DNA of 64,000 bases from positions 1,824,716-1,888,715 of the forward strand of contig NZ_CP079094.1 in the NCBI RefSeq assembly GCF_019285595.1. Reading direction: 5' to 3'. Made by a program: the position numbers and the translations under genes. The notes beneath the pieces were generated by a model. That model worked only from the letters and a program-made list of their open reading frames with translations, was not told the origin of the DNA and searched no databases. Shown here one piece after another: positions 9,449 through 20,376 of this stretch (the first letter of the stretch is position 1; each line of letters opens with the position of its first letter). This DNA is from Rickettsiella endosymbiont of Dermanyssus gallinae. Lineage in GTDB: Bacteria > Pseudomonadota > Gammaproteobacteria > Diplorickettsiales > Diplorickettsiaceae.

Positions 9449-9773
9449 ATTATCCTCTGCTGGTTTGCTGTCATAGCGATTTACTACTTGTTCTTAGACC
9501 TAATAGTTTAGTCCAATTAGAGAAAATCAAGTGTTTTGATGGTTTTATTAATGAAAATTAAAGCTTTTACCAGATATTGTAGCAAGACTTAGCATTAGAG
9601 AAAACTCGTATACCAAAGGATTACTCAACCCCTAGGTAAGCTATCTCAATACTATCTTATTTCCTCAGTGTGAAGACTCATTTTTAAGCAGCATGGATAT
9701 ATGGTGCAAAAAAAGGTTAAACTAAAATCGTTTTTCCGTACGCTAACACAACCTGAAAATCAGTAGAGGCTTT
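9449..9773. other. Divergent intergenic region clpB / sppA
   Basis: These 325 AT-rich bases between divergent genes hold no supportable coding frame. They must contain the promoters of clpB (leftward) and sppA (rightward). A leftward TTGATT at about 9523 with an ACTATT 17 bases on is a possible but weak sigma-70 site for clpB. Confidence 0.5.
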
Positions 9774-10733
9774 ATGACAGAAGAAGCATCAGGCAATCCA
9801 CAATGGGAACACAAAACCCTAGAAAAGTTACTGTTCAATACACTCAAAGAACAGCGTGCCAAGCGTCGTTGGAGCATTTTTTTTAAACTCTTATTTTTCA
9901 CGCTTCTTGTCAGCTTTTTGGCAGCTTTATGGCTAAACCCAGGGAACTTACCCAACTCAACTAAATCAAAACCTCATATCAGCCTTATCGATGTACGAGG
10001 CATTATCAGTGATAGTGCACCCGCTAATGCGGATAATGTGATTGAAAGCCTAAAGAATGCCTTTGATGATAAAAACACACAAGCCATTGTCTTGCGCATC
10101 AACAGTCCTGGAGGAAGCCCCGTTCAAGCTTCACAAATTTACCAAGAAATCCGTTATTTACGTACTCAGCATCCAACCATCAAACTCTATGCCGTATGTG
10201 GCGATTTATGTGCTTCAGCGGCTTACTATATTGCTTCTGCTAGTGAGGATATCTATGCCGATCCTTCCAGCTTAGTTGGTTCGATTGGTGTACGCATGGA
10301 TAGTTTCGGTTTTGTAGACACCATGAAAAAATTGGGTGTTGAACGACGTTTGATAACAGCCGGCGCTCATAAAGGCTTTTTAGATCCTTTTTCTCCGCAA
10401 AAACCGGATGAAAAACAAATTGCGGAACATATGATACAAGGTGTTTATCAACAATTTATTAATGCGGTTAAACAAGGCCGTGGAAGTCGCTTAAAAGAAA
10501 ACCCCGAAATTTTCTCTGGTTTAGCATGGAATGGAGAAGAAGCCTTATCACTTGGACTGATTGATGGATTTGGCGATTTAAGTTCTGTTTCTCGCGATCT
10601 TATTAAAAATAAAAATATTGTAGATTACACAGTGAAACCTGGGTTACTAGAGCAACTCTCCGATCGCATGGGTGCTTCATTTGCAGCGAACGTAAGCACC
10701 AGCCTAGGGATTACGCCTAAAGGGCTTGATTAA
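9774..10733 (+). CDS. sppA: Signal peptide peptidase SppA (short form)
   Basis: SppA degrades cleaved signal peptides in the inner membrane. The 319-residue protein has one N-terminal membrane helix (about 34-54) and a single S49 peptidase domain. The Ser-Lys dyad is probably Ser148 in CASAAYYIAS and Lys200 in AGAHKGFLDPF, positions very close to the well-studied short Bacillus enzyme. RINSPGGSPVQAS and SLVGSIGV are further family motifs. GTAGAGG precedes ATG 9774. The pilin-like gene starts six bases after the stop, so the two may be cotranscribed. Confidence 0.94.
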   Translation: MTEEASGNPQWEHKTLEKLLFNTLKEQRAKRRWSIFFKLLFFTLLVSFLAALWLNPGNLPNSTKSKPHISLIDVRGIISDSAPANADNVIESLKNAFDDKNTQAIVLRINSPGGSPVQASQIYQEIRYLRTQHPTIKLYAVCGDLCASAAYYIASASEDIYADPSSLVGSIGVRMDSFGFVDTMKKLGVERRLITAGAHKGFLDPFSPQKPDEKQIAEHMIQGVYQQFINAVKQGRGSRLKENPEIFSGLAWNGEEALSLGLIDGFGDLSSVSRDLIKNKNIVDYTVKPGLLEQLSDRMGASFAANVSTSLGITPKGLD

Positions 10734-10739
10734 GGAAGC

Positions 10740-11132
10740 ATGTTAGGAAGAAGAGTGTGCGGGTTTAGTTTGTTTGAATTATTGATTACATTAAGCATCA
10801 TTGGCATTTTAGCTAGCATTGCTTATCCCATTTATACACATGCCATTACCAAAACCCGTCGTACTGAAGCGAAAATTGCGTTAATCAATCTGGCAAATCA
10901 AATGGAAATCTATTATTTGGAAAATAATAATAGTTATGCCGATGCCAGCCTTAGCAAATTAGGCGTCAATGAAAAAACAGATAAAAACTTCTATCACTTA
11001 TCTTTAAGTAGCACCAACAACAGCTATAAACTTGTAGCCACCGCAACGTTTACCGATCCGGAATGGCGCCGTTTATTACTCAATGAGTTAGGAGAAAAAA
11101 CAAACCTTGGAAATTCACAATTATGCTGGTAG
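10740..11132 (+). CDS. Type IV pilin-like protein (PilE family)
   Basis: The 130-residue protein has a short prepilin leader ending in G, then [20 protein letters not shown]. This is the N-methylated hydrophobic helix with the conserved Glu at mature position 5. The downstream part ([22 protein letters not shown]...NNSYADASL) is typical of minor pilins of the PilE/TfpX type. It would be processed by PilD and assembled into a type IV pilus or pseudopilus. It ends overlapping the converging ispH by 12 bases and is slightly short for a full pilin, with one Cys near the end. AAGGAAG precedes the ATG. No pilus assembly genes occur in this window. Confidence 0.85.
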   Translation: MLGRRVCGFSLFELLITLSIIGILASIAYPIYTHAITKTRRTEAKIALINLANQMEIYYLENNNSYADASLSKLGVNEKTDKNFYHLSLSSTNNSYKLVATATFTDPEWRRLLLNELGEKTNLGNSQLCW

Positions 11133-12071
11133 ACGTAACTCACGCGGCAGAGCAAACGAAATATTTTCAACCTGACCATTCAGTTCGGATACTAGGCAGG
11201 TTTGCCAATTTGGAAGTGATTTTAAATATTTAATCACATCTTGTACTAAAACCTCAGGTGCAGAAGCACCCGCCGTAATACCAATTGAAAATTTTCCTAT
11301 CAACCATTCCGATACAATATCCTGTGCAGAATCAATCAAATAAGCTGGTTTACCTAATCGCTGCACTAATTCTCTTAACCGATTTGAATTCGAACTATTG
11401 GCCGATCCTAAAACTAATACCACATCACATTGATCCGCCAACGCCTCAACGGCTTGTTGACGATTTTGTGTGGCGTAGCAAATATCTTCTTTCTTCGGCG
11501 CTGATATCTGCGGAAAACGTTCGCACAATACTTGAATAATAGCCTGTGTGTCATATACCGATAAAGTTGTTTGGGTAACATAAGCAAGCGACTGTGGATT
11601 TTTAATACGAAGAGAATCTATATCCTTTATATTTTCTATCAAATAGATACCACCCGCTGGATTATCATAATGCCCCAGCGTACCTTCAACTTCAGGATGA
11701 CCAGCATGCCCAATTAAAATGCATTCTTGACCTAAGCGACTATAACGCGCGACCTCCATGTGAACCTTGGTCACTAAAGGACAAGTCGCATCAAATACGC
11801 GTAAACCACGTTCTCGCGCCCGTTCCTTCACCGACTGAGAAACACCATGTGCACTAAAAATCGCCGTAGACCCCGAAGGAATTTCTAGCACATCTTCAAC
11901 AAAAATAACGCCTTGTTGCTGCAATTCGCTAACTACCGTCTTATTATGAACGACTTCATGGCGAACATAGATAGGTTGCCCAAATAAACTCAGTGCACGT
12001 TTGACAATTTCTATTGCGCGATCAACGCCCGCACAAAAACCTCGTGGATTCGTTAAAATAATTTGCATCAT
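11121..12071 (-). CDS. ispH: 4-hydroxy-3-methylbut-2-enyl diphosphate reductase IspH
   Basis: IspH is the last enzyme of the MEP pathway, reducing HMBPP to IPP and DMAPP with a [4Fe-4S] cluster. The 316-residue protein has the three cluster cysteines in GFCAGVD (Cys13), DATCPLV (near 97) and [10 protein letters not shown] (near 198). It also has [11 protein letters not shown], the TQTTLS motif and the [10 protein letters not shown] substrate-binding stretch. Its start overlaps the upstream response-regulator stop (ATGA), so both are in one leftward operon. Confidence 0.98.
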   Translation of the reverse strand: MMQIILTNPRGFCAGVDRAIEIVKRALSLFGQPIYVRHEVVHNKTVVSELQQQGVIFVEDVLEIPSGSTAIFSAHGVSQSVKERARERGLRVFDATCPLVTKVHMEVARYSRLGQECILIGHAGHPEVEGTLGHYDNPAGGIYLIENIKDIDSLRIKNPQSLAYVTQTTLSVYDTQAIIQVLCERFPQISAPKKEDICYATQNRQQAVEALADQCDVVLVLGSANSSNSNRLRELVQRLGKPAYLIDSAQDIVSEWLIGKFSIGITAGASAPEVLVQDVIKYLKSLPNWQTCLVSELNGQVENISFALPRELRLPA

Positions 12072-12499
12072 AAAGAGTCCTCTGGGGGGCTAAATTTTTG
12101 TATTTTTTTCACAATAGCTGATAATAACGGCTTAGAAATGGGCTTATAAAAAAAATCATATACCCCCTGGCGTAGCGCATCACATCTTTCTTCATGACTT
12201 GCTTCCCCTGTCAATAAAACAACCGGAATGTCTCTTAGTGATGCCTGCTTCATTTTAGCTAACAGTTCTAACCCATGTAGTTTAGGCATCACTCTATCAG
12301 CGAAGACCACAAAAAACGCATCGGGTGATTGTTGCAAGAAATCCCAAGCCTGTTGTCCATCTTGAGCGATGACACAAGAATAACCAGCATCTTCTAGATA
12401 TTGGCTCATTACTCTTAGAACTAAAAGATCATCATCTACTAATAATATTTTTTTTAAATTTTTATTTTTATCAAAATTTTGTAACATAAATTTAAACAC
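12068..12499 (-). CDS. Stand-alone response regulator (receiver domain only)
   Basis: The 143-residue protein is a CheY-like receiver: acidic pocket DDD at 22-24, phosphoacceptor Asp68 in FADRVMP, Thr97 in LLTGEAS and Lys119 in FYKPIS. There is no DNA-binding or enzymatic output domain. No histidine kinase is nearby, so the partner is unknown. It sits between tatA and ispH and overlaps ispH by four bases, which makes cotranscription likely. It could work as a phosphorylation-controlled adaptor. Confidence 0.85.
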   Translation of the reverse strand: MFKFMLQNFDKNKNLKKILLVDDDLLVLRVMSQYLEDAGYSCVIAQDGQQAWDFLQQSPDAFFVVFADRVMPKLHGLELLAKMKQASLRDIPVVLLTGEASHEERCDALRQGVYDFFYKPISKPLLSAIVKKIQKFSPPEDSL

Positions 12500-12523
12500 T
12501 ATAAAAAGGGCTAAACTAAAAAA

Positions 12524-12727
12524 TTAGCCCGCATCACTATCAAGTTTTCCAGACTTTAATTTTCTTAGTAACGATATATCTTCTTGAACACCTAAAGTTT
12601 TATTGCAGTTTTTTATAGCAACCGCTAAATCTTCTAGCATTAAACGTAAGCGTTTAGTGCCAAAAAGCGATATCGCAATTAAAAAAATAATAAGCAGTGA
12701 TATCATGCTAATTCCATGTATGCTCAT
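12524..12727 (-). CDS. tatA: Sec-independent translocase protein TatA/TatE family
   Basis: The 67-residue protein has one N-terminal membrane helix (MISLLIIFLIAISLF) followed directly by the FGTKRLR hinge and an amphipathic helix (LRLMLEDLAVAIKNCNK), the TatA layout. TatA forms the pore of the twin-arginine export system. AGGGA precedes ATG 12727. It follows ubiB as in many Gammaproteobacteria (ubiE-ubiJ-ubiB-tatABC), but here tatB and tatC are absent and a response regulator is next. Whether it still serves a Tat system depends on tatC elsewhere. Confidence 0.8.
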   Translation of the reverse strand: MSIHGISMISLLIIFLIAISLFGTKRLRLMLEDLAVAIKNCNKTLGVQEDISLLRKLKSGKLDSDAG

Positions 12728-12756
12728 AAAATTCCCTACTTTTTAATATACGCTAC

Positions 12757-14415
12757 TTATTCTCTACGAATAAACGCCACCAACAATAATCCTAAACCGC
12801 CTAAGCCCAATATTAATAAATTTCTAAAGGATAATAACTGGGGAAAATTACCCACCGCCAAACTCAACAACACCCAAGTAATGCACGCCACGCCAATCCC
12901 TATATTAATAGCAAAAAACCTTTTTTTCTTGATAGCGTAGCGATGCTTCTTTAGATCTTTATATAAATAATCATGTAACTCATTTCTTTCTTTACGCTTA
13001 TCGAGTAGCGCTTGATAAACTAATTCGGGAATCTCCGGTAATTTTTCAGCCCAATAAGGCGCATATTCGCGTACTTTACGTAAAAAAGCGCGTGGGCCTA
13101 ATTGTTTTTTAAGCCCACGCTCCAAAAAGGGCTTGGCGGTATTCCATAAATCCAAATCGGGATACAACTGACGGCCTAGCCCTTCAATATTAAAAAGTGT
13201 TTTCTGTAATAATATTAATTGCGGTTGCACTTCCATTTTAAAACGTCTAGCGGTTTGAAATAAGCGTAATAATAATTGGCCAAATGAGATTTCTTTTAAG
13301 GGTCTCTCGAAGATAGGTTCACATACCGTTCGAATAGCCGCTTCAAATTCATTAACTCGGGTATTCGGTGCAATCCAACCTGACTCCACGTGTAATTGTG
13401 CAACGCGTCGATAATCGCGCTTAAAAAATGCCAACAAATTTTCTGCAAGATAACGTTGGTCTTCTGGGCTTACGCTTCCCATAATTCCAAAGTCTACGCC
13501 TAAATATTGTGGATTATCTTTTTGTTTTGGTGAAACAAAAATATTTCCTGGGTGCATATCCGCATGAAAAAAACAATCGCGAAATACCTGAGTAAAAAAT
13601 ATTTCAACGCCCCGTTCCGCCAGCTTTTTTAAATTAATGCCTTGTTTTTTTAAAGCGGGTATATCGGAAATAGAAATACCGTAAATTCGTTCCATAACCA
13701 ATACATTAGAGTGTGTATATTGCCAGTAGATTTCGGGAATATAGAGCAAATCTGAATGTAAAAAATTACGCCGAAGTTGCGAGGCGCTCGCTGCCTCACG
13801 TAATAAATCTAATTCGTCCTTTAAACAAGACTCAAACTCCGCAACCACTTCACTCGGCCTAAGCCGTTTAGCTTCTTTCCAATAACGCGTTGCTAAATTG
13901 GCAACGGCATATAATAAATCTACATCTTTAACAATACGTTTATTAATACCTGGACGTAAAACTTTGACAACTACCTCTTGACCCGTCAATAATTTTGCAG
14001 CATGAACTTGTGCAACAGAAGCAGAGGCTAGCGGTGTTGTATCAAACTCAGCAAATATTTCATTGATAGGCTTTCCACAAGCCGCTTCAATCATCGCCTT
14101 TGCCTGATCGCCAGAAAAAGGTGGAACGCGATCTTGTAATTTGGCAAGTTCATCTGCAATCTCTTCAGGAATGAAGTCTCGCCGCGTTGACAATGCCTGG
14201 CCAAATTTCACAAAAATAGGGCCTAAAGCCTCTAACGCTAAACGAATTCGCTCGCCTTGAGATCGTTTTCTATTACTAATACGATAGGGATTACAATAAA
14301 TAAAGAAACGCACAGGACGAAATAAATGCAACGATAATACAAGCTCATCAAGACCATAACGAAATAAGGTGAAACTAATCTGGATTAACCGTATTAAGCG
14401 CGTTATTGATTTCAT
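12757..14415 (-). CDS. ubiB: Ubiquinone biosynthesis kinase-like protein UbiB
   Basis: UbiB is an atypical ABC1/ADCK kinase-like ATPase needed for ubiquinone biosynthesis at the inner membrane. The 552-residue protein has the KxGQ-type motif ([16 protein letters not shown]), the Ala-rich loop in [15 protein letters not shown], an invariant Lys in VVVKVLRPG, catalytic DMHPGNIF and the metal-binding DFG (VDFGIMG). Two C-terminal membrane helices (about 500-548) match the family. It overlaps ubiJ by four bases. Confidence 0.96.
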   Translation of the reverse strand: MKSITRLIRLIQISFTLFRYGLDELVLSLHLFRPVRFFIYCNPYRISNRKRSQGERIRLALEALGPIFVKFGQALSTRRDFIPEEIADELAKLQDRVPPFSGDQAKAMIEAACGKPINEIFAEFDTTPLASASVAQVHAAKLLTGQEVVVKVLRPGINKRIVKDVDLLYAVANLATRYWKEAKRLRPSEVVAEFESCLKDELDLLREAASASQLRRNFLHSDLLYIPEIYWQYTHSNVLVMERIYGISISDIPALKKQGINLKKLAERGVEIFFTQVFRDCFFHADMHPGNIFVSPKQKDNPQYLGVDFGIMGSVSPEDQRYLAENLLAFFKRDYRRVAQLHVESGWIAPNTRVNEFEAAIRTVCEPIFERPLKEISFGQLLLRLFQTARRFKMEVQPQLILLQKTLFNIEGLGRQLYPDLDLWNTAKPFLERGLKKQLGPRAFLRKVREYAPYWAEKLPEIPELVYQALLDKRKERNELHDYLYKDLKKHRYAIKKKRFFAINIGIGVACITWVLLSLAVGNFPQLLSFRNLLILGLGGLGLLLVAFIRRE

Positions 14416-15020
14416 TCCTCACTTCCTTTGCAAACATGCAAACGATTTATTCGTGCTTCTAATCGCGCGACATCGTCTCGCAAATCATCAATCTCAGCAA
14501 AAAAAACTTGTAGTTCTTCATCTGGCACGAGGTAGTCCATTTCTGCTTGAACATAATCCGTTATATTTTGCCCAAGATCATCGATACTTTGTTTAGCCCA
14601 TTGCGATAAGGATTTAAAAAACTGTGCTATCGGATAAGCGACTGTATCACCCACCACACGTGACAATTGCTCTTCCCAATCAATATCTAGATTTGAAAAA
14701 AGATCTTTAAATTGTTTAGCAAACTCCATATCGCCTGAAACTTGTATAGGCATTGCAGTCAAAGCCAATTCTTTTTTCATAAAAGCTAAACGCATAAAAT
14801 CAAACACCGAACCTCGTAATACCAAATCAACTAATCCACTGTAATTTTTTGTCAAATAAATAGCGTCGGATTTAAAAAGCCAATAATGACTTAAGGCATT
14901 CAATTCCAACTTAACAACCTTACCCGATAGCTTGTTTAAAACCCTGCTCGATTCTGGATCAAGTTTTAAAAAGCGGTTAAGGATAACTTCTTGAGCTGCA
15001 AGCAAGGTACTCAATGGCAT
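14412..15020 (-). CDS. ubiJ: Ubiquinone biosynthesis accessory factor UbiJ (SCP2 domain)
   Basis: UbiJ binds ubiquinone intermediates and scaffolds the soluble Ubi complex. The 202-residue protein has a sterol-carrier SCP2-like fold in the first ~110 residues ([29 protein letters not shown]). It ends in a helical coiled coil ([19 protein letters not shown]), as in the E. coli protein. ATG 15020 is chosen because it overlaps the ubiE stop as TAATG; GTG 15032 would add four residues inside ubiE. Gene order ubiE-ubiJ-ubiB supports the call. Confidence 0.93.
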   Translation of the reverse strand: MPLSTLLAAQEVILNRFLKLDPESSRVLNKLSGKVVKLELNALSHYWLFKSDAIYLTKNYSGLVDLVLRGSVFDFMRLAFMKKELALTAMPIQVSGDMEFAKQFKDLFSNLDIDWEEQLSRVVGDTVAYPIAQFFKSLSQWAKQSIDDLGQNITDYVQAEMDYLVPDEELQVFFAEIDDLRDDVARLEARINRLHVCKGSEE

Positions 15021-15796
15021 TAGAACTTCCACGCTCTATGCAGAGCAACAATGCCGCCACTCAAATTGTGATATTCACAGTGATCAAATCCCGCTTCAAG
15101 AATAAGTGACTTTAAACTTTCTTGATCCGGATGACGTCGAATAGATTCCACTAAATACTGATAACTCGCTGCATCATTGGCAATCCACTGCCCCAATTTA
15201 GGAAGAAAATCAAAAGAATAACGATCATATAGGATTTGCAAAAAGTTGAGTACCGGCTTGGAAAACTCCAGCACCAACAATCGCCCTCCAGGCTTAAGAA
15301 TACGATACATAGACCGTAACGCAGCCAGTTTATCTGTCACATTGCGAAGCCCAAATGCAATGCTGAGACAATCAAAATAATCCTCGGCAAATGGCAACAT
15401 TTCTGCATTCGCCTGAAGCACAGTTATATTTTCTATTAGCCCAGCATCAATGAGTCGCTCACGCCCTACCGCTAACATCGCTGCATTAATATCAAGTAAG
15501 GTTACCTTGCCCTTTTCACCTACGCGTTTTGCAAACGCTTTGCTTAAATCACCCGTACCCCCCGCTACATCCAGTACCTTATCACCCCTACGAATTTGGG
15601 CTAATTCCACCGTAAATTTTTTCCATAGGCGGTGCATCCCACACGACATCAAGTCATTCATGAGATCATATTTGGAGGCAACCGAATGGAAAACCGCTCC
15701 TACTTGTGCTGTTTTTTCAGCTAGCGGAATGGTTTTATAGCCAAAATCGGTTGTTGGCGACCCATTTAACGAGGTCTGTGAAGGCGAATCCAGCAT
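15020..15796 (-). CDS. ubiE: Ubiquinone/menaquinone C-methyltransferase UbiE
   Basis: UbiE methylates C2 of the demethoxy ubiquinone precursor using SAM. The 258-residue class I methyltransferase has the SAM-binding [10 protein letters not shown] (74-83), the UbiE signature [17 protein letters not shown] near residues 43-59, and [20 protein letters not shown]. It is the first gene of the leftward operon ubiE-ubiJ-ubiB-tatA-response regulator-ispH. The 257 bases upstream, up to repeat A copy 2, contain no gene. Confidence 0.97.
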   Translation of the reverse strand: MLDSPSQTSLNGSPTTDFGYKTIPLAEKTAQVGAVFHSVASKYDLMNDLMSCGMHRLWKKFTVELAQIRRGDKVLDVAGGTGDLSKAFAKRVGEKGKVTLLDINAAMLAVGRERLIDAGLIENITVLQANAEMLPFAEDYFDCLSIAFGLRNVTDKLAALRSMYRILKPGGRLLVLEFSKPVLNFLQILYDRYSFDFLPKLGQWIANDAASYQYLVESIRRHPDQESLKSLILEAGFDHCEYHNLSGGIVALHRAWKF

Positions 15797-16053
15797 AAAT
15801 AGACTAACTATGAATCAATCATCCCATCTTACCAGCTACATTAGTTTGAGCAAGAACTTAAGGCGGGGGAGTGACTTTACACTTCTTCAGTGTTAGGCGT
15901 TTCGTATAGGGACCCCTCTTATGAAGAGTGCTATTGGCAAAGTATTACTTGTTATGTGAAGATATAAAGTCTTGTTTTCACAAAAAATCTGAGAGCTAGA
16001 CCTTGAGTTCTAGTATAATATAATAACTTACGTTGCTTTATATTAAGATAATA

Positions 16054-16300
16054 CAAGTGAGTCGCTATGCTCCCGAAGAATTTCGGCCATCGTGCCCCCG
16101 AAATTCGTTCGCATGACGCGACTGAAATTAGGCCGCGATACGTCCTGCGTCCGGCACGCACTCACTCCTTCGGAGTTCATGCCCGTGCCTCCCACAAATG
16201 ACTTTACGGCGTTATGCGTTTCCTGCTTCGCCCGTCAACGCACGCCTATCGCGGGCTCTTCGACTTCGCATTGCTTTCACAATGCTTTCCTGTCTCATCG
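16054..16300 (-). repeat. Repeat A copy 2 (247 bp)
   Basis: This is the same unit as at 5744, in reverse orientation. It differs by a C-to-A change that turns the internal 56-codon frame into a stop (GCATAA in the element strand) and by a G in the hairpin loop. Its right edge fuses directly with the coding frame of the next gene. Confidence 0.95.
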
Positions 16301-16842
16301 AACGCGAAAGACTACTTAACCAAGGTTCAGAGCAAGCATCAGAACTTCTAAATACATTTAACAAAATTCATTCTATTAAGATTGAAGGGCGTTTAGTTTT
16401 TCATATACCCGTAGATAATAAACTTAAAGATATTTCTTGTAACACTCAAAGAGCTCTAAAAAATTTTGATAATCGACAATTGAAAGGGCTTTATAACTAC
16501 CTTGCCACTTCAAATAGCACACTTACAAAAACTATGCAAACACTCATAGATCTTGACTCCATTATAAACCAAGCAGATAAAGACATATATCAAATCGGGG
16601 CGAATATAATGGATATGGAAACTAAAGAAGCCTCTATCGCTGAAGAAATCCATAACGTTATTTCTGCAATAAAAACCTTTATCAAAAGAATAGTTGACTT
16701 TCTAGTACCCACAGTTAGCAATATTGGTGGCAAGAACCCCGGTTTAAGTGAAACTAATAGCCTCTCGTTCTTTCCAAGAAACGACAGTGAAGATGACACT
16801 GCAACGCCATCTCATCGTTCACCCACATTAAACACCGCTTAA
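16300..16842 (+). pseudogene. Unrecognised helical protein, 5' end lost at repeat A
   Basis: The frame reading ERERLLNQGSEQASELL to the stop at 16842 encodes about 180 residues and has no start of its own. The apparent start at 16198 lies wholly inside repeat A. Removing the repeat exposes a TAA just upstream, so the true 5' end is gone. The remainder is helical with polar residues, contains one hydrophobic stretch (TFIKRIVDFLVPTVS) and ends in a Ser/Thr/Asp-rich tail. I do not recognise it. In this kind of genome it could be a decayed secreted effector. Confidence 0.55.
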
Positions 16843-16860
16843 AAATTCTTATGTGCACAA

Positions 16861-16892
16861 CACTACTCCCAAGGATATTCTTGGGAGTAGTG
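16861..16892. terminator. Bidirectional hairpin terminator
   Basis: CACTACTCCCAAG, a six-base loop and the exact complement CTTGGGAGTAGTG form a perfect 13-bp stem. It lies between two convergent reading frames, 18 bases after the left gene and 9 bases before the stop of the right one, so it can end transcripts from both sides. No long T-run follows. Confidence 0.7.
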
Positions 16893-16901
16893 CATCACAC
16901 T

Positions 16902-17675
16902 TTAACTGTTTAGGACTTTTTCAGGGGTACTATTTAAAAACTGGGGTAAATTTGTGGGTTGTACAGAGGTAGTATTGCTAGGGGGCTTAAAAAAAGTAGA
17001 AATTGGAACCACTGTATGCGTCGCCATCCTAAAAATAGCCTTTAAAAAGTCAACCAACTTTTGTAAAAAACTTCGCTGATCTACTATTTTTCTAAAATAA
17101 GGATCCGGACAATCTAGTGTGGATTGTAAAATAACCAGCCTCGGTATCCATACTCGATTCTTTTCAATCACTTCCAGCTTAAATTGTGTTTTTCCATGAA
17201 CAAAATAGTCATGTGTCCCCGGCTTAATAATTGGGACAGCTTCGCTATTAGTAAGCTTTCTTAAAAAAAACTCGTCTTCGATATATAAGTCCTTATCTCT
17301 TAAATAAATCTTTAATTTGCTCTCTACGCCTTGATTATCTAACACATAACCTGCGTTATCCAGCGGATGCATTATAGAAAATGCGCCAACACCGAAAATA
17401 CCATTAGTATGCAAATAAAGTCTTAAAAATTCTTGGTAGTGTCGTTGTCGCACTATATTTGAAGTACCTTTTAAAACTTCATCGCAAGCTGTTTTAAATA
17501 TTAATTCATTTCCTAGCTCACCCATCCCTGCTGTTATAGTGTTAATATCTTTACCATTAAAGAGAATAGACGCTCTTTTTATATCCATAATAGAGCGCTC
17601 TCTGTCAGCAGATGATGGTAATTTTTCTACCAACAACGTCTTTAGTGCTCTATGATTTTTTATAGCCATGATCAT
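16902..17675 (-). CDS. Unrecognised 257-residue protein
   Basis: I do not recognise a family. The protein has no signal peptide. Residues 1-35 are basic and helical, the middle (70-190) looks like a mixed alpha/beta domain (FGVGAFSIMHPLDNAGYV, VESKLKIYLRDKDLYIED), and the last 35 residues are Pro/Ser/Thr/Asn-rich and disordered. AAGGA precedes ATG 17675. A folded domain with a polar unstructured C-terminal tail fits a Dot/Icm substrate, but that is only a guess. The neighbours give no functional hint. Confidence 0.6.
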   Translation of the reverse strand: MIMAIKNHRALKTLLVEKLPSSADRERSIMDIKRASILFNGKDINTITAGMGELGNELIFKTACDEVLKGTSNIVRQRHYQEFLRLYLHTNGIFGVGAFSIMHPLDNAGYVLDNQGVESKLKIYLRDKDLYIEDEFFLRKLTNSEAVPIIKPGTHDYFVHGKTQFKLEVIEKNRVWIPRLVILQSTLDCPDPYFRKIVDQRSFLQKLVDFLKAIFRMATHTVVPISTFFKPPSNTTSVQPTNLPQFLNSTPEKVLNS

Positions 17676-17717
17676 TTATATCCTTATAATCGATACTGAA
17701 GAGATAATTACATCTCT

Positions 17718-18287
17718 TTAATTCTTATTAGAAATCCCACGAATAATTAAACCCGAGGTGCGTCGCTTCAGCACAGCCAAAGCATGTTGGCTTTTAACAT
17801 CGGTCCACAATTCAAAAGCCTGCAAAGGTGATAACTCGTTCATAGGATCACTTAGCCCACGAATCGCGTGCAAAACTTCCATGAGACTAATAAAACCACA
17901 ACTTAATGAATGATAAAGTGTAGCAGATCGCTTCTTAGATAAGCTAGCTACTTGTACATAAGCCGTTCGACCTAATTCAATAAAATATTTAATTTTTACA
18001 TGTCTTTTTTCGGCCTGTTCAGGAAAAAATCCAGCAAACAATAAACATTTATCACCCACTTCACGCAAACAATCACGTTGATAGACGGGACTTTTTTCTA
18101 AACCCGATAAAAACTCGGTGGCTAAAATACAATTGGCGATATCTGGCCGTTGATTAAAACGACCTAACAAAAAAACCAAATAACTCTCAAGCTCTTTGTC
18201 TAAGGTCAAGTGACTCATCAGTTCAGCATCCTTGACCAAGGCTTGCCATTGTGCCATTGTGCTCGAATGCAATAAAAGCGAGCCCAT
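17718..18287 (-). CDS. Conserved hypothetical protein divergent from typA
   Basis: The 189-residue, mainly helical protein has no signal peptide or membrane segment. Notable segments are ELESYLVFLLGRFNQRPDIA, QRDCLREVGDKCLLFAGFFP and KYFIELGRTAY. I believe similar proteins occur beside other genes in Legionella and Coxiella, but I cannot assign a function. ATG 18287 is favoured over GTG 18302 because GGGGGA stands eight bases before it. It is divergently oriented to typA with about 160 bases between them. Confidence 0.65.
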   Translation of the reverse strand: MGSLLLHSSTMAQWQALVKDAELMSHLTLDKELESYLVFLLGRFNQRPDIANCILATEFLSGLEKSPVYQRDCLREVGDKCLLFAGFFPEQAEKRHVKIKYFIELGRTAYVQVASLSKKRSATLYHSLSCGFISLMEVLHAIRGLSDPMNELSPLQAFELWTDVKSQHALAVLKRRTSGLIIRGISNKN

Positions 18288-18448
18288 AGCTAATTCCCCC
18301 ACAGATAAGTACCCTTATTTTCAGTGTAGAACACCCTAGCGGAAATGGGCGACTTTGCGTTATGATGCACCCTTTTTGAACACACTTTCTGGACTTGAGC
18401 GGAAACCCAATTTTTGCAGCCCAGCTATAACCTATCTTTAAAATTATC

Positions 18449-20263
18449 ATGATCGAAAAAATACGTAATATCGCCATCATCGCCCACGTTGACCACGGGA
18501 AAACCACCCTCGTCGATAAACTGTTACAACAGTCGGGTACCTTCTCAAGCCGTGCCGCCGTCGTTGAACGGGTCATGGATAGTAATGACCTAGAGCGTGA
18601 GCGAGGTATTACCATTCTTGCTAAAAATACCTCTATAGAATGGCATGGCTATCGTATCAATATTGTCGATACCCCTGGCCATGCTGACTTTGGTGGTGAA
18701 GTAGAACGTATTTTATCGATGGTGGATTCGGTCCTTTTATTGGTTGATGCGGTTGATGGCCCCATGCCACAAACTCGCTTTGTCACACAAAAAGCGTTTG
18801 CCAAAGGCCTTAAGCCAATTGTAGTGGTCAATAAGGTCGATAGACCCAGCGCCCGCCCTGATTGGGTCATTAATCAAGTTTTTGATCTTTTCGACCGTCT
18901 AGGCGCTACCGAAGAACAATTAGACTTCCCTATTGTCTATGCCTCTGCTTTGCAAGGCTATGCAACACTAGACCTCAATAAGCCTAGTAGCGACCTCACC
19001 CCCCTATTTGAAACGATTGTTGAGAAAGTAGCGCCGCCGAATGTAGACCCGCAGGGCGCCTTCCAAATGCAAATCATCACCTTAGATTATTCACGCTATG
19101 TGGGCACCATTGGCATTGGCCGTATTCAAAGAGGCACCGCAAAAGCGAATATGCCTGTCACATTAATCGACAGCGAAGGAAAAACACGCCCTGCTCGTAT
19201 CTTGCAAGTATTAGGTTATCGTGGTTTAGAACGTGTTGAAGTCGATCAAGCTGAGGCGGGTGATATTGTTGCTGCCACAGGGATAGATAAGCTAAACATT
19301 TCGGATACCTTATGCGATCCGAATCAGGTAGAAGCGCTACCCGCATTAACGGTAGACGAGCCTACCATGAGCATGACGTTCCAAGTTAATAACTCGCCTT
19401 TTGCCGGTCAAGACGGAAAATTTGTTACCAGCCGTCAGATACGCGAACGACTAGACAAAGAATTACTGCATAATGTGGCGCTACGCGTTGATAATACAGA
19501 CGATCCCAATCGCTTCCGTGTATCTGGCCGTGGTGAATTGCATTTATCCATTTTAATCGAAACGATGCGACGAGAAGGCTATGAATTAGGTGTTTCGCGT
19601 CCTGAAGTAATTCTAAAAGAAATCGATGGCGAATTAAAAGAACCCTATGAAAATTTGACGGTTGATGTGGAAGAGCAACATCAAGGCACTATCATGGAAA
19701 AATTGGGAAGCCGTCGTGGTGATTTACTCGATATGATTCCAGACGGAAAAGGACGTGTGCGTCTTGATTATAGAATACCAACTCGCGCCTTAATCGGTTT
19801 TCGTACCGAATTTTTAACGGCAACATCGGGCCTTGGTTTAATGCACCATGTTTTTGATCATTATGGCCCCGCTAAAAAAGGTGCCCTAGGAAAACGTGCC
19901 AATGGCGTTATGATTTCTAATCTGCTTGGTAAAGCAACAGGGTTTTCCTTATTTCATTTACAAGAGCGTGGCAAATTATTAATAGGGCCACAAACCGATG
20001 TCTATGAAGGCATGATTGTCGGTATTCATGCGCGCGATAATGATTTAGTAGTTAACGTAGTTAAAGGGAAGCAATTAACCAATGTTCGTGCGTCTGGATC
20101 AGATGAAGCCCTTACTTTAACCCCTCATATCGCGTTTTCTTTAGAACAAGCCTTGGAATTTCTAGATGATGATGAATTACTAGAAGTTACACCACATCAT
20201 TTACGTCTGCGTAAAAAGTTTTTAAAAGAACATGAACGTAAGCGCTCTGGACGTGAAGGTTAA
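18449..20263 (+). CDS. typA: Ribosome-associated GTPase TypA/BipA
   Basis: TypA is a translational GTPase that helps 50S assembly at low temperature and under stress. The 604-residue protein has G1 [14 protein letters not shown], the switch G2 region with [12 protein letters not shown]3 [14 protein letters not shown] and G4 [13 protein letters not shown]-like domains II, III and V and the C-terminal TypA-specific domain ([15 protein letters not shown], ending near [12 protein letters not shown]) follow. Length is normal. The upstream 160 bases are shared with a divergent gene. Confidence 0.98.
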   Translation: MIEKIRNIAIIAHVDHGKTTLVDKLLQQSGTFSSRAAVVERVMDSNDLERERGITILAKNTSIEWHGYRINIVDTPGHADFGGEVERILSMVDSVLLLVDAVDGPMPQTRFVTQKAFAKGLKPIVVVNKVDRPSARPDWVINQVFDLFDRLGATEEQLDFPIVYASALQGYATLDLNKPSSDLTPLFETIVEKVAPPNVDPQGAFQMQIITLDYSRYVGTIGIGRIQRGTAKANMPVTLIDSEGKTRPARILQVLGYRGLERVEVDQAEAGDIVAATGIDKLNISDTLCDPNQVEALPALTVDEPTMSMTFQVNNSPFAGQDGKFVTSRQIRERLDKELLHNVALRVDNTDDPNRFRVSGRGELHLSILIETMRREGYELGVSRPEVILKEIDGELKEPYENLTVDVEEQHQGTIMEKLGSRRGDLLDMIPDGKGRVRLDYRIPTRALIGFRTEFLTATSGLGLMHHVFDHYGPAKKGALGKRANGVMISNLLGKATGFSLFHLQERGKLLIGPQTDVYEGMIVGIHARDNDLVVNVVKGKQLTNVRASGSDEALTLTPHIAFSLEQALEFLDDDELLEVTPHHLRLRKKFLKEHERKRSGREG

Positions 20264-20277
20264 TTAACAAGTTTAGT

Positions 20278-20300
20278 CCCTCGTGTTGCAGAAACGAGGG
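20278..20300 (+). terminator. Hairpin after typA
   Basis: CCCTCGT and ACGAGGG form a perfect seven-pair stem around a nine-base loop, 15 bases after the typA stop. It lacks a T-run, so it may be a weak or factor-dependent terminator. Confidence 0.5.
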
Positions 20301-20376
20301 CGCCACAACTAAAATTTAGACTAAAAATAGAGTCCTAAAGTAATGCTATACTTCGTACTTTAATGGAGGACTAACT

